Assembly: GCF_044458865.1 (NCBI RefSeq) | Contig: NZ_JBITIH010000003.1 | Coordinates: 248,001 to 312,000 of the forward strand | Direction: 5' to 3' | Source: Micromonospora_G sp044458865 | GTDB lineage: Bacteria; Actinomycetota; Actinomycetes; Mycobacteriales; Micromonosporaceae | DNA length: 64,000 nucleotides | Part shown: piece after piece, positions 52,134 through 60,260 of the stretch | Position numbering within the stretch: position 1 is the stretch's first letter | Layout of the letters: every line of letters starts with the position of its first letter | The notes under the pieces: model-generated | Seen by the model: the letters and a program-made list of their open reading frames with translations, nothing else | Database searches by the model: none | Told to the model about the DNA's origin: nothing | Made by a program: the position numbers and the translations under genes

Positions 52134-54554
52134 GTGGGCGTACCCGTTGAGTCACCTCCCGAACACGTACCGACACGTGCTGTCCGACCGGCCCGACGTG
52201 CACTGACCACCGTCGGCGCCCTGACCGCACTGGTCGCGATCGGTGCCGCCGCCCTGTTGGCGATCCGGACACCCGCCCCGGTCGGCGCCGACGCCCCCGC
52301 CGGGCAGTTCAGCGCCGAACGCGCCGACAAGCACGTACGAGTCGTCGCCGCGCGTACCCACGTCGCCGGCAGCCCCGCGAACGACGACGTACGGGCGTAC
52401 CTCGAAACCACCCTGCGCGGCCTCGGCCTGCAGACCGAGGTGCAGGACACGGTGGCCGAGGAGGCCGGTGAGCTCAGCGGCGCGGCGGCCGGTGCCACCC
52501 TCGCCCGGGTACGCAACGTGGTCGCCCGACTACCCGGCACCGATCCGACCGGCCGGGTCTTCCTCGTCGCCCACTACGACTCGGTGCAGTCCGGACCGGG
52601 CGGCAACGACGACGCGGTCGGCACCTCGGCCATCCTCGAAGTGGCCCGTGCGCTGAGCACCGGAGACCACCCGCGCAACGACATCGTGTTCGTCCTCACC
52701 GACGCGGAGGAGGCGTGCCTCTGCGGTGCGTCGGCATTCGCCTCCGAGCATCCGCTGGCCGCCGACGGCGGGGTGGTGCTCAACCTGGAGGCCCGGGGCA
52801 GCACCGGCCCGGTCATCATGTTCGAGACCTCACCGCGCAACGCCGGGCTGGTCGACGTCTTCGGTCGGGCGGCACCCCACCCAATGGGAACCTCGTTCGC
52901 CGTCGAGGTGTACCGACTCCTGCCCAACGACACCGACTTCACCGCCTTCCTCGACGAGGGCTTCACCGGCCTGAACTCCGCCTACCTCGACGGCGGGGCG
53001 ATCTACCACACCCCGCTCGACACCCCGGCCAACGTCGACCAGGGCAGCCTCCAACAGCACGGTGACAACGCGCTCGCGCTGGCCCGGGAGTTCGGCGACA
53101 CCAACCTGGCCGCCCTGGGCGCCGACACCGACGCCACCTACTTCCCGGTTCCGGGCGCCCTGGTCCGCTACCCCGGCTGGCTCACCTGGCCGCTGGCACT
53201 GCTCGCCGTCGCCGTCGTCGGGCTGCTCGGCTGGTCGACCCGACGACACGGTCAGGCGTCGTGGGGACGGTTGAGCGCCGGCTTCGGGCTGGCCCTGCTT
53301 CCGATCATGGTCGCGCCGGTGCTGGCGCGACTGCTCTGGTCGGCGGTGACCACGATCCGTCCCGGCCACGCCGAACTGCTCGACCCGTACCGTCCACTGT
53401 GGTACCGACTGGCGGTGCTGGCGCTCGCCGCCGCCGTACTGTTCGGCTGGTACGCGCTCTTCCGGCGCCGGATCGGCACCGCCGCGCTGACCTTCGGCGG
53501 GCTGGGCTGGCTCGCCGTACTCGCGGTGGTGCTCGCCGAGGTAACGCCCGGCGGCGCGTACCTGACCACGCTGCCCGCACTCGCCGGTGCGACCGGCGCC
53601 CTGGTCGCCCTCGCGGTCCGGCCCGGCAGCCCGTGGGCGGTGGTGGCGGTGACCGGTGGCGCGGCGGTCGGCGTGCTCATCCTGCTGCCCACGGTCATGC
53701 TGCTCTTCCCGGCGCTCGGCATGGCGATGGGCGGCGTCGCGGCGCTCTTCGCCGTCCTGCTCGGGCTGGGCGCGCTCCCGGTCCTCGACCTGCTCCACCC
53801 CGCGCCCACCGAACAGCCGACGGCTACCGAACAGCCGACGCCCGCCCAGCGGCCGACGAATAGCTCCGGGGCGGCCCGGTGGCGGCACACCGTCCCCACG
53901 GTCGTGGCGACGATCGCCACCCTGGCGCTCACCGCGACCGGACTCGCGGTCGACCGGTTCGACGCCGCCCACCCGGTGCCCACGCACCTGATGTACGCCC
54001 TCGACACGAACTCCGGCACGGCCCGCTGGCTCAGTCACGAGATAGACCCGCAGCCCTGGACCGCCCAGTACGTGCGAACACCGGTGACGACGTCGGACGA
54101 CTTTCCCGGACTCGGGAGCGGCGAGATGCTCGCCGGACCGGCGCCGGCGGCGCCCCTGCCCGCGCCGATGCTGACCGTGCTCGCCGACCAGGCCAGCGGT
54201 GACCAGCGCACCCTGCGGCTGCGGTTGGCTCCGCAACGGCAGGTACGCCTCACCACCCTGCACGTGGCGGCGGAGGTGCTGCGGGCGACGGTGGCGGGCC
54301 GGAACGTACCGGGAAACCAGGGTGCCGGCGACCGACCGTGGTCCTGGGGTCTGGTCTTCCACGCCCCGCCGGCCGACGGCATCGAGATCGAGCTGGTGGT
54401 CCCGTCCGGCGACGGCCCGGTGTCGCTGCGCGCCATGGACGCCAGCGACGACCTCTCCGGACTACCCGGCTTCCACCCGCGCCCGCCGGACGTCGGCGTG
54501 GTCGGCTCGCACAGTTCGGAGATGGTCGCGGTCGCCCGCACCTACTCCTTCTGA
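52134..54554 (+). CDS. M28-family metallopeptidase with polytopic membrane domain
   Basis: An 806-residue protein. The N-terminal signal anchor is at about 24-46. The M28 catalytic domain covers about 55-330, with zinc ligands in VFLVAHYDSVQSGPGGNDDA and TDAEEACLCG (general base Glu) and a final His in AIYHTPLD. Seven or eight membrane helices fill about 345-620. A soluble C-terminal domain follows (about 640-806). The layout resembles the ERMP1/Fxna type of M28 peptidases. The GTG start has AGGAG 6 bases upstream. Palindrome C lies directly after the stop. Confidence 0.9.
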   Translation: MGVPVESPPEHVPTRAVRPARRALTTVGALTALVAIGAAALLAIRTPAPVGADAPAGQFSAERADKHVRVVAARTHVAGSPANDDVRAYLETTLRGLGLQTEVQDTVAEEAGELSGAAAGATLARVRNVVARLPGTDPTGRVFLVAHYDSVQSGPGGNDDAVGTSAILEVARALSTGDHPRNDIVFVLTDAEEACLCGASAFASEHPLAADGGVVLNLEARGSTGPVIMFETSPRNAGLVDVFGRAAPHPMGTSFAVEVYRLLPNDTDFTAFLDEGFTGLNSAYLDGGAIYHTPLDTPANVDQGSLQQHGDNALALAREFGDTNLAALGADTDATYFPVPGALVRYPGWLTWPLALLAVAVVGLLGWSTRRHGQASWGRLSAGFGLALLPIMVAPVLARLLWSAVTTIRPGHAELLDPYRPLWYRLAVLALAAAVLFGWYALFRRRIGTAALTFGGLGWLAVLAVVLAEVTPGGAYLTTLPALAGATGALVALAVRPGSPWAVVAVTGGAAVGVLILLPTVMLLFPALGMAMGGVAALFAVLLGLGALPVLDLLHPAPTEQPTATEQPTPAQRPTNSSGAARWRHTVPTVVATIATLALTATGLAVDRFDAAHPVPTHLMYALDTNSGTARWLSHEIDPQPWTAQYVRTPVTTSDDFPGLGSGEMLAGPAPAAPLPAPMLTVLADQASGDQRTLRLRLAPQRQVRLTTLHVAAEVLRATVAGRNVPGNQGAGDRPWSWGLVFHAPPADGIEIELVVPSGDGPVSLRAMDASDDLSGLPGFHPRPPDVGVVGSHSSEMVAVARTYSF

Positions 54555-54613
54555 GAAGTAAGGAAGGGGCCCTTGTTAACGCTATGCGTTAACAAGGGCC
54601 CCTTCCTTACTTC
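54555..54613. repeat. Dispersed palindrome, copy C
   Basis: Perfect 27-bp arms (54555-54581 and 54587-54613) with loop CTATG, sharing the inner arm TTGTTAACG with copy B. It begins at the first base after the M28 stop and covers the Smr stop codon, between convergent genes. Confidence 0.92.
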
Positions 54614-54861
54614 CAGCGGAAGTGCACGAACACTCGGCCGAAGTTGTTCGAGTCCTTCTCCACCCGGTGGTAGATCTGCTTGATCTCCTTCTGGTCGAGA
54701 AAGCGCAACACCCGCTTCTTGAGCTGACCCGACCCCTTACCGGGGATGATCTCCACGAGGGTGGCCTTCTTCGCCACCGCCTCGTCGATGATCCCGCGCA
54801 GCGCGCGGTCGATGTCGTGCCCACGGTTGAAGATGTCGTGCAGGTCGAGCTTGAGCTTCAT
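54607..54861 (-). CDS. Smr-domain protein
   Basis: An 84-residue protein that is just an Smr (small MutS-related) domain: MKLKLDLHDIFNRGHDIDRA, then VEIIPGKGSGQLKKRVLRFL (the HGxG-equivalent loop is GKGSG). Smr domains bind or nick RNA/DNA. The ATG at 54861 is preferred; the upstream in-frame part is glycine/arginine-rich and lacks family similarity. Its 3' end lies inside palindrome C. Confidence 0.82.
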   Translation of the reverse strand: MKLKLDLHDIFNRGHDIDRALRGIIDEAVAKKATLVEIIPGKGSGQLKKRVLRFLDQKEIKQIYHRVEKDSNNFGRVFVHFRWK

Positions 54862-54963
54862 CGCGCGCCCGTCCTCACCACACGCCCACCCTCCGTCGTC
54901 CTGGCCCGGCCCCGACCGGTCCCCCGGTCGACCACCGCCGGGAACCATCGTAGGCAGGTCACC

Positions 54964-55332
54964 TCAGCGAGCCCCGCCGACCTTGGTCTCGACCCGGCGC
55001 AGCGCGGCCTGGTAGTCGTCGTTCTCCGAGTGCATCGCCGCCGCGATCCGCAGGTGCCGCAACGCCTCCGGTGCCCGCCCGACCCGCTCCAGGGTCCGGC
55101 CGAGTACGTGGTGCGCGTAGTGGTCGCTCGGATCCCGGTCGACCAGCACCCGGAGCTGCTCCTCCGCCCGGCCGAGCTGGGCCGAGTGGAAGTACGCGCG
55201 AGCCAGCAGTTGCCGTACGGAGGTGTTCGTGGGCTCCGCCTCGACGATCGGCTCCAACAACCGGGCCGCCCCGGTCGGATCTCCGGTCTCGAAGAACATG
55301 GTCGCCCGTCGGTACTCCGCCAGAAGATCCAC
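54964..55332 (-). CDS. Tetratricopeptide repeat protein
   Basis: A 122-residue helical protein with three TPR units (YRRATMFFETGDPTGAARLL; VRQLLARAYFHSAQLGRAEE; YAHHVLGRTLERVGRAPEAL). It is likely a protein-contact module. Start choice: GTG at 55332 with GGGAGG 10 bases upstream, giving VDLLAEYRRA; a GTG at 55359 would add nine residues. It lies 102 bp upstream of the Smr gene on the same strand. Confidence 0.82.
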   Translation of the reverse strand: MDLLAEYRRATMFFETGDPTGAARLLEPIVEAEPTNTSVRQLLARAYFHSAQLGRAEEQLRVLVDRDPSDHYAHHVLGRTLERVGRAPEALRHLRIAAAMHSENDDYQAALRRVETKVGGAR

Positions 55333-55427
55333 TTTCCCCACCCCTCCCGTCCGCACCACCCGGTATCCACCGACGCTGACACAACACCCCGCGAAACGCG
55401 ACTGTTCCCCGGGCAGTCGATCAGGAG

Positions 55428-56180
55428 TCAGTCAGCGGAAATCGCCCAGGCACGGACACCACCGAGGATGCCGGCCGTGTTCGGTACGACCACCACGTCG
55501 TCGCCCATCCGGGCGAGTTGCTCCGGCCGGATCAGCCGAGAGTTGCCGCCGCCGAGATAGAGCCGGTCCCACTGGAAGACCGGACGCAGTCCCTCGACCA
55601 CCCCGCGTACCCGACGGGACCAGAACCCGTCGCCGAGCCGCCGGCGCTCGTGCTCGCCGATGTAGGTGTCGTAGCTCATCCCCCAGCGCACCGGCGCCTG
55701 GGAAAGCTCCAGGTGCGGGGCGAGCACCCCGCCGTCGAAGAGCGCGCAGCCCAGCCCGGTGCCGAGGGTGAGGACCAGCTCCGACCCGGTCCCGGCGACC
55801 ACGCCCGCACCGTGCACCTCGGCGTCGTTGAGCACCAGGACGGGCAGGCCGAACGCGTCCGCAAGCGCCGTCCGGGCGTCGAAACCGGACCATTCGGCGG
55901 TCAGCTCGGGATCGGGTTTGGTCCGGGGGCCAGCCCGGGTGACGTAGTGCGGAGTCGCCACCACCACGCCGTGACGCAGCATGCCCGGCATTCCCACGGT
56001 CACCCGGTCGGCGCTCGGCAGTTGGCCGCCGAGATCCACCAGGGTCTTGACGAAAAGTGAGGGCGGCAACGGGTACGGGGTCGGCACCCGAATCGGGCGG
56101 GCCCGCATCGTCCCCGCCTCGTCCAGCACCGACGCCTTCAACCCGCCGCCGCCGCAGTCGATCGCGAGAGTGGTCGCCAC
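55428..56180 (-). CDS. ROK-family / polyphosphate-glucokinase-like sugar kinase
   Basis: A 250-residue protein of the ROK/actin-fold kinase family. The N-terminal phosphate loop is AIDCGGGGLKASVLDEAG, and the second phosphate motif is VLTLGTGLGCALFDGG around 140-155. A catalytic Asp is in VLVLNDAEVHGAG. Length and the first motif are closest to strictly polyphosphate/ATP glucokinases (PpgK-like), but the typical zinc cysteines of ROK repressors are absent. The GTG at 56180 is preferred over a TTG 33 bases upstream. Confidence 0.8.
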   Translation of the reverse strand: MATTLAIDCGGGGLKASVLDEAGTMRARPIRVPTPYPLPPSLFVKTLVDLGGQLPSADRVTVGMPGMLRHGVVVATPHYVTRAGPRTKPDPELTAEWSGFDARTALADAFGLPVLVLNDAEVHGAGVVAGTGSELVLTLGTGLGCALFDGGVLAPHLELSQAPVRWGMSYDTYIGEHERRRLGDGFWSRRVRGVVEGLRPVFQWDRLYLGGGNSRLIRPEQLARMGDDVVVVPNTAGILGGVRAWAISAD

Positions 56181-56275
56181 CGGCCCAGTGTGCCCCGCCA
56201 ACTCCCCGGACAATCGCCGGCCCGGCGGAAACTCCTCGACCCGGCAGGGGGGCGGCCGGATACCATCGGCGTCTC

Positions 56276-57913
56276 ATGAGTGCCACGTTGATCGCCAAGG
56301 ACCTCGCCGCCGGACACGGAGACCGTGTCCTGTTCACCGGGCTGGATCTCGTTGTCGCCCCCGGTGACGTGATCGGGCTGGTCGGTGTCAACGGCGCCGG
56401 CAAGTCGACCCTGCTACGTACCCTCGCCGGGCTCCAGCCGGCGGAACAGGGCTCGGTGCAGCTCAACCCGCCCGGCGCGAACGTGGGACACCTGCCGCAG
56501 GAGCCGGAACGCCGGCCGGACGAGGCCGTCCGGGACTTCCTGGCCCGCCGGACCGGGGTCACCGCCGCGCAGGCCGCGTTGGACCAGGCCACCGAGGCGC
56601 TCACCGCCGGCACCCCGGGCGCCGACGACGCGTACGCGGACGCGCTCGAACGCTGGCTCGCGCTCGGCGGCGCTGACCTCGACGAACGGGCCGGACAGAT
56701 CGCCGCCGAACTGGGCCTCGGGGTCGACCTGGGCGCACCGATGACCACCCTCTCCGGCGGCCAGGCGGCCCGCGCCGGGATGGCCTCGCTGCTGCTCAGC
56801 CGGTACGACATCTTCCTGCTCGACGAGCCGACCAACGACCTGGACCTGGCCGGGCTGGACCGGCTGGAGCGCTTCGTCACCGGCCTGCGGGCCGGCACCG
56901 TGCTGGTCAGCCACGACCGGGAGTTCCTCACCCGGACCGTGACCAAGGTGCTGGAGCTGGACCTGGCCCAGCAGCAGGTGCGGCTCTACGGCGGTGGTTA
57001 CGCCGCCTACCTGGAGGAACGGGAGGTGGCCCGCCGCCAGGCACGAGCGGAGTTCGAGGAGTACGCCGACACCCGCGCCGGGCTGGAAGCACGGGCGCGT
57101 ACCCAGCGGGCCTGGATGGAGAAGGGCGTACGCAACGCCCGCCGCAAGGCCCCGGACAACGACAAGATCGGCAAAAACTTCCGGGGCGAGACGAGCGAGA
57201 AGCAGGCGGCCAAGGCCCGGCAGACCGAGAAGCTGATCGAGCGCCTGGACGTGGTCGAGGAACCCCGCAAGGAGTGGGAGCTGCGGATGGAGATCGCCGC
57301 CGCTCCCCGGGCCGGAACGGTGGTGGCCGCGCTACGCGGCGCGGTGGTGCAGCGGGGCGGCTTCACCCTCGGGCCGGTCGACCTCCAGATCGACTGGGCC
57401 GAGAAGGTGGCGATCACCGGGGCGAACGGCGCCGGCAAGTCCACCCTCCTCGGCGCCCTGCTGGGGCGGCTGCCGCTGACCGCCGGTCACGCCTCGCTCG
57501 GGTCGGGGGTGGTGGTCGGCGAGGTCGACCAGGCCCGTGGGCTCTTCCTCGGTGACCAGCCACTGCTGGACGCGTTCGGCGCCGCCGTACCGGAGTTGGC
57601 GCCGGCGGACGTACGGACTCTGCTGGCGAAGTTCGGGCTGCGGGCCGCACACGTCCTGCGCCCGGCGGCGACCCTCTCCCCCGGCGAGCGGACCCGTGCG
57701 GCGCTCGCCCTGCTCCAGGCGCGTGGGGTGAACCTGCTCGTCCTGGACGAACCGACGAACCACCTCGACCTGCCGGCGATCGAGCAGCTGGAGTCGGCGC
57801 TCGACGCGTACCCGGGCACGCTCCTGCTGGTCACCCACGACCGCCGCATGCTCGACGCGGTCCGGACCACCCGGCACGTCGAGGTCGACGGCGGACGGGT
57901 CAGCGAACGCTGA
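56276..57913 (+). CDS. ABC-F family ATPase
   Basis: A 545-residue protein with two ABC domains and no membrane segment. Walker A sites are GVNGAGKST (about 38-46) and GANGAGKST (about 382-390); signatures TLSGGQAARA and TLSPGERTRA; Walker B LLDEPTNDLD and LVLDEPTNHLD. The charged linker between the domains (about 235-330) is the P-site tRNA-interacting part of ABC-F proteins. These act on ribosomes, as translation factors or antibiotic-resistance proteins; sequence alone cannot tell which. Confidence 0.92.
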   Translation: MSATLIAKDLAAGHGDRVLFTGLDLVVAPGDVIGLVGVNGAGKSTLLRTLAGLQPAEQGSVQLNPPGANVGHLPQEPERRPDEAVRDFLARRTGVTAAQAALDQATEALTAGTPGADDAYADALERWLALGGADLDERAGQIAAELGLGVDLGAPMTTLSGGQAARAGMASLLLSRYDIFLLDEPTNDLDLAGLDRLERFVTGLRAGTVLVSHDREFLTRTVTKVLELDLAQQQVRLYGGGYAAYLEEREVARRQARAEFEEYADTRAGLEARARTQRAWMEKGVRNARRKAPDNDKIGKNFRGETSEKQAAKARQTEKLIERLDVVEEPRKEWELRMEIAAAPRAGTVVAALRGAVVQRGGFTLGPVDLQIDWAEKVAITGANGAGKSTLLGALLGRLPLTAGHASLGSGVVVGEVDQARGLFLGDQPLLDAFGAAVPELAPADVRTLLAKFGLRAAHVLRPAATLSPGERTRAALALLQARGVNLLVLDEPTNHLDLPAIEQLESALDAYPGTLLLVTHDRRMLDAVRTTRHVEVDGGRVSER

Positions 57914-57954
57914 CCACCCCTGCCACCAGGCTCATGCCGCCCCGCCGCCCCCCC

Positions 57955-58026
57955 TCGCCGCGTTGCCTTGCCGCGTCGCCTCGCCTCGCCGCGTCGCCTC
58001 GCCTCGCCTCGCCGCGTCGCCTTGCC
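57955..58026. repeat. Low-complexity tandem stretch
   Basis: Imperfect repeats of GCCGCGTCGCCTCGCCT over about 72 bp, upstream of the next gene. Its function is unknown; it probably arose by slippage. Confidence 0.7.
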
Positions 58027-58055
58027 GACGGGCGAAGATAGACGACAATGAGCCC

Positions 58056-58370
58056 ATGGTCCAGTTCGAGTACGCCTTGCTCGTGCGGCGCCGGCAGGCC
58101 CGGCTAGAGGACACCGGTTGGGAACTGATCTACACCTGGTACGGCCCGGACGGCTCGATGCTCGACGTCTCCGCCTACGGGGAGACCGCCCTGGAGCACC
58201 TGAACCGGGCCGGTCTCCAGGGCTGGGACCTGGTCGCGGTCACCGACGACAGCTCTCTTGAGGGCACCGCCGAACTGCACCGCTACCACCTGAAACGGGT
58301 GTTGACCGCGGCCCCGCCCCGGCAACGGATCCGGGCCACCCGACTCGGTCGTCGCCCCTCGCCCCGCTGA
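58056..58370 (+). CDS. Conserved hypothetical protein
   Basis: A 104-residue small alpha/beta protein starting MVQFEYALLVRRRQARLEDT. Its core has WELIYTWYGPDGSMLDVSAY and LNRAGLQGWDLVAVTDD, a DUF4177-like pattern (the GW-D-LV ending of a beta-alpha-beta unit). The basic C-terminal tail (RIRATRLGRRPSPR) follows. No catalytic residues recognised. Upstream in-frame sequence comes from a low-complexity repeat and is excluded. Confidence 0.7.
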   Translation: MVQFEYALLVRRRQARLEDTGWELIYTWYGPDGSMLDVSAYGETALEHLNRAGLQGWDLVAVTDDSSLEGTAELHRYHLKRVLTAAPPRQRIRATRLGRRPSPR

Positions 58371-58375
58371 GCCGC

Positions 58376-58469
58376 CATCGGCGGCGTCGGCCGGTTCCAC
58401 CATCGGCGGCGTCGGCCGGTTCCACCGTCGGCGGCGTCGGCCGGTTCCACCGTCGGCGGCGTCGGCCGG
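58376..58469. repeat. 25-nt tandem repeat, 3.8 copies
   Basis: Units 58376-58400, 58401-58425, 58426-58450 and a partial 58451-58469; core GGCGGCGTCGGCCGG. Intergenic, before the methyltransferase gene. Confidence 0.9.
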
Positions 58470-58535
58470 AGAACGGGCACCGGTCGGAGGCATATCCGGC
58501 GCGATCGTGGGTAGCCGGCGCCGGGAGGTGGGCCC

Positions 58536-59258
58536 ATGGTCGCGTTGGCACGCACGCCGTCCTCGGGAGAGCGGCTCCGGGCAGTCGACGGATTCCTCGC
58601 CGAGGCATTCGCCGACCTGGCGAAACACGACGACCGGCTGCGCGGGGTCGCGGTCGAGGTCCGCTTCGACCGGGGGGTCGCGCACCTGACCGGTGAGGTC
58701 GCCGACCCGGACCAGTTACGCCTGGTCCGGCTCCTGGTCGGCCAGTTCGACGGGGTGCTGGCTGTCTGGTCCCGGGTCCGGGTCGGCGGACGGGAACCGA
58801 TCGTGGTCGACCTGGGCTGCGGCGCGGCGAAGCAGTACCCGGAGAACCTCGGCCTGGACCTGCGCCGCGCGGACGGGGTGGACGCCCAGGCGGATCTCTC
58901 CGGTCCGCTGCCGATCGCCGACAACTCGGTCGACGTGATCTTCACAGTGCACATCCTGGAACACCTGATCGACTTCCTGGCCCTGGTGGACGAGTGCCAC
59001 CGGGTGCTCCGGCCGGGCGGCGTACTGCACATCATGAGCCCGTGGTGGGGGCACGTGAACGCGGTCGCGGACCCGACCCACGTACGACTGCTCGACGTAC
59101 AGACGATCAAGGGGATCTGTTCCCGCCCGCCGGGCACCCCGCGCTGGTACCCGCTCCACGCCGGCTGCGACGGGGCGTCGATCTTCGCGGACATGACCCC
59201 GATGTCGCCTGACGATCCGGAGCCGGCAGCCAGCCACATGGCGCGCTTCTTCGACTGA
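58536..59258 (+). CDS. BON-domain/SAM-dependent methyltransferase fusion
   Basis: A 240-residue protein. Residues about 30-85 (LRGVAVEVRFDRGVAHLTGE VADPDQLRLV...) look like a BON domain, normally a phospholipid-binding module. From about 88 a class I methyltransferase begins (VDLGCGAAKQYPENLGLDLR for SAM; SVDVIFTVHILEHLIDFLAL; HRVLRPGGVLHIMSP). Its acceptor substrate is unknown. The ATG has GGGAGG 8 bases upstream. Confidence 0.8.
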   Translation: MVALARTPSSGERLRAVDGFLAEAFADLAKHDDRLRGVAVEVRFDRGVAHLTGEVADPDQLRLVRLLVGQFDGVLAVWSRVRVGGREPIVVDLGCGAAKQYPENLGLDLRRADGVDAQADLSGPLPIADNSVDVIFTVHILEHLIDFLALVDECHRVLRPGGVLHIMSPWWGHVNAVADPTHVRLLDVQTIKGICSRPPGTPRWYPLHAGCDGASIFADMTPMSPDDPEPAASHMARFFD

Positions 59259-59349
59259 CCGGTTCCCCTGGAGGTCGGGCACGGTGGTCGTGAGAGGCTG
59301 ATCCGGTCAGGCTGTTCCGACCGCTTCGAAGAGGGGACGTGCCGCGCCC

Positions 59350-59928
59350 ATGCCGACCCTGTACGTCATCATCGCCAGCACCCGACCCGGCCGGATCGGT
59401 CTGCCGGTCGGCCAGTGGTTCTACCAGCGCGCGGTCGAGCACGGCGCCTTCGACGTCGAGGTGGTCGACCTGGCCGAGTGGGACCTGCCGATGATGGACG
59501 AGCCGAACCATCCCCGGATGCGGCAGTACGAGGGCCAGCACGCGCTGGACTGGAGTTCCAAGATCGACGCCGGCGACGCGTACGTGCTGGTGATGCCGGA
59601 GTACAACTTCAGCTACACCGCACCGTTGAAGAACGCGCTCGACTACCTGCACCAGGAATGGCAGTACAAGCCGGTCGGCCTGGTCAGCTACGGCGGGATC
59701 GCGGCCGGCATTCGGGCCCAGCAGGCGATCAAGACGGTCCTGCTCTCGCTGAAGATGGTGCCGCTGAACGAGTCGGTCATGATCCCGTTCGTCTCGCAGC
59801 TACGCAGCGAGGACGGCACCCGGATCGAGCCGACCGCGCAGATGGAGTCGATGGCGACAACACTCCTGGACGAGTTGGCCCGGTGGGCGCTCGCACTCAA
59901 ACCGATGCGCGAGACCCCCTCGGTCTGA
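59350..59928 (+). CDS. NADPH-dependent FMN reductase
   Basis: A 192-residue flavodoxin-like reductase. The FMN phosphate site is IIASTRPGRIGLPVG (about 7-21) and the isoalloxazine loop is MPEYNFSYTAPLKNALDYL (about 84-102), followed by GLVSYGGIAAGIRA. It reduces FMN or quinones/azo dyes with NADPH. The length is typical for the family. It stands alone between the methyltransferase gene and the minus-strand pseudogene. Confidence 0.9.
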   Translation: MPTLYVIIASTRPGRIGLPVGQWFYQRAVEHGAFDVEVVDLAEWDLPMMDEPNHPRMRQYEGQHALDWSSKIDAGDAYVLVMPEYNFSYTAPLKNALDYLHQEWQYKPVGLVSYGGIAAGIRAQQAIKTVLLSLKMVPLNESVMIPFVSQLRSEDGTRIEPTAQMESMATTLLDELARWALALKPMRETPSV

Positions 59929-59962
59929 CCCGACCTACCCGCCGCGCCGACCGGGCATCGGG

Positions 59963-60251
59963 TCAGCCGCAGTGGTCCGCGTACGCGCGCCCGAGCAGGT
60001 CGTACCCGTGATCGGCGGCGGTCACAGAGTCGCCGTACTGCTCGTTTAGCGGAGCGCCCGTCGACCAGCCGCAGCCAGTTCTCCCCGGCCGCCGCCCGTC
60101 TCTTCCTGGCCAGCGCCCGTTGTACGGCGATCATCCGGCTGGCCGCCAGCCGCCCGGTGATCGCCGTGTCGGTCCCGGCGTGCCCGCCGCCCTCGTCGAG
60201 CGCCTCGACCAAGGCCCGCTCGTCCCGTTCGGTTGCTGCACACCCGCCCAC
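59963..60251 (-). pseudogene. Frameshifted small gene downstream of the amidase
   Basis: A GTG at 60251, 9 bp after the amidase stop, opens a helical protein (AATERDERALVEALDEGGGH... GRLAASRMIAVQRALARKRR... NWLRLVDGRS). At about 60045-60050 this frame turns arginine-rich. The next frame continues naturally (LNEQYGDSVTAADHGYDLLG RAYADHCG) to a TGA at 59963-59965. One extra base would explain it. A restored protein has about 95 residues. It is either a pseudogene or an assembly indel; family unknown. Confidence 0.45.
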
Positions 60252-60260
60252 CGCGCTCGG

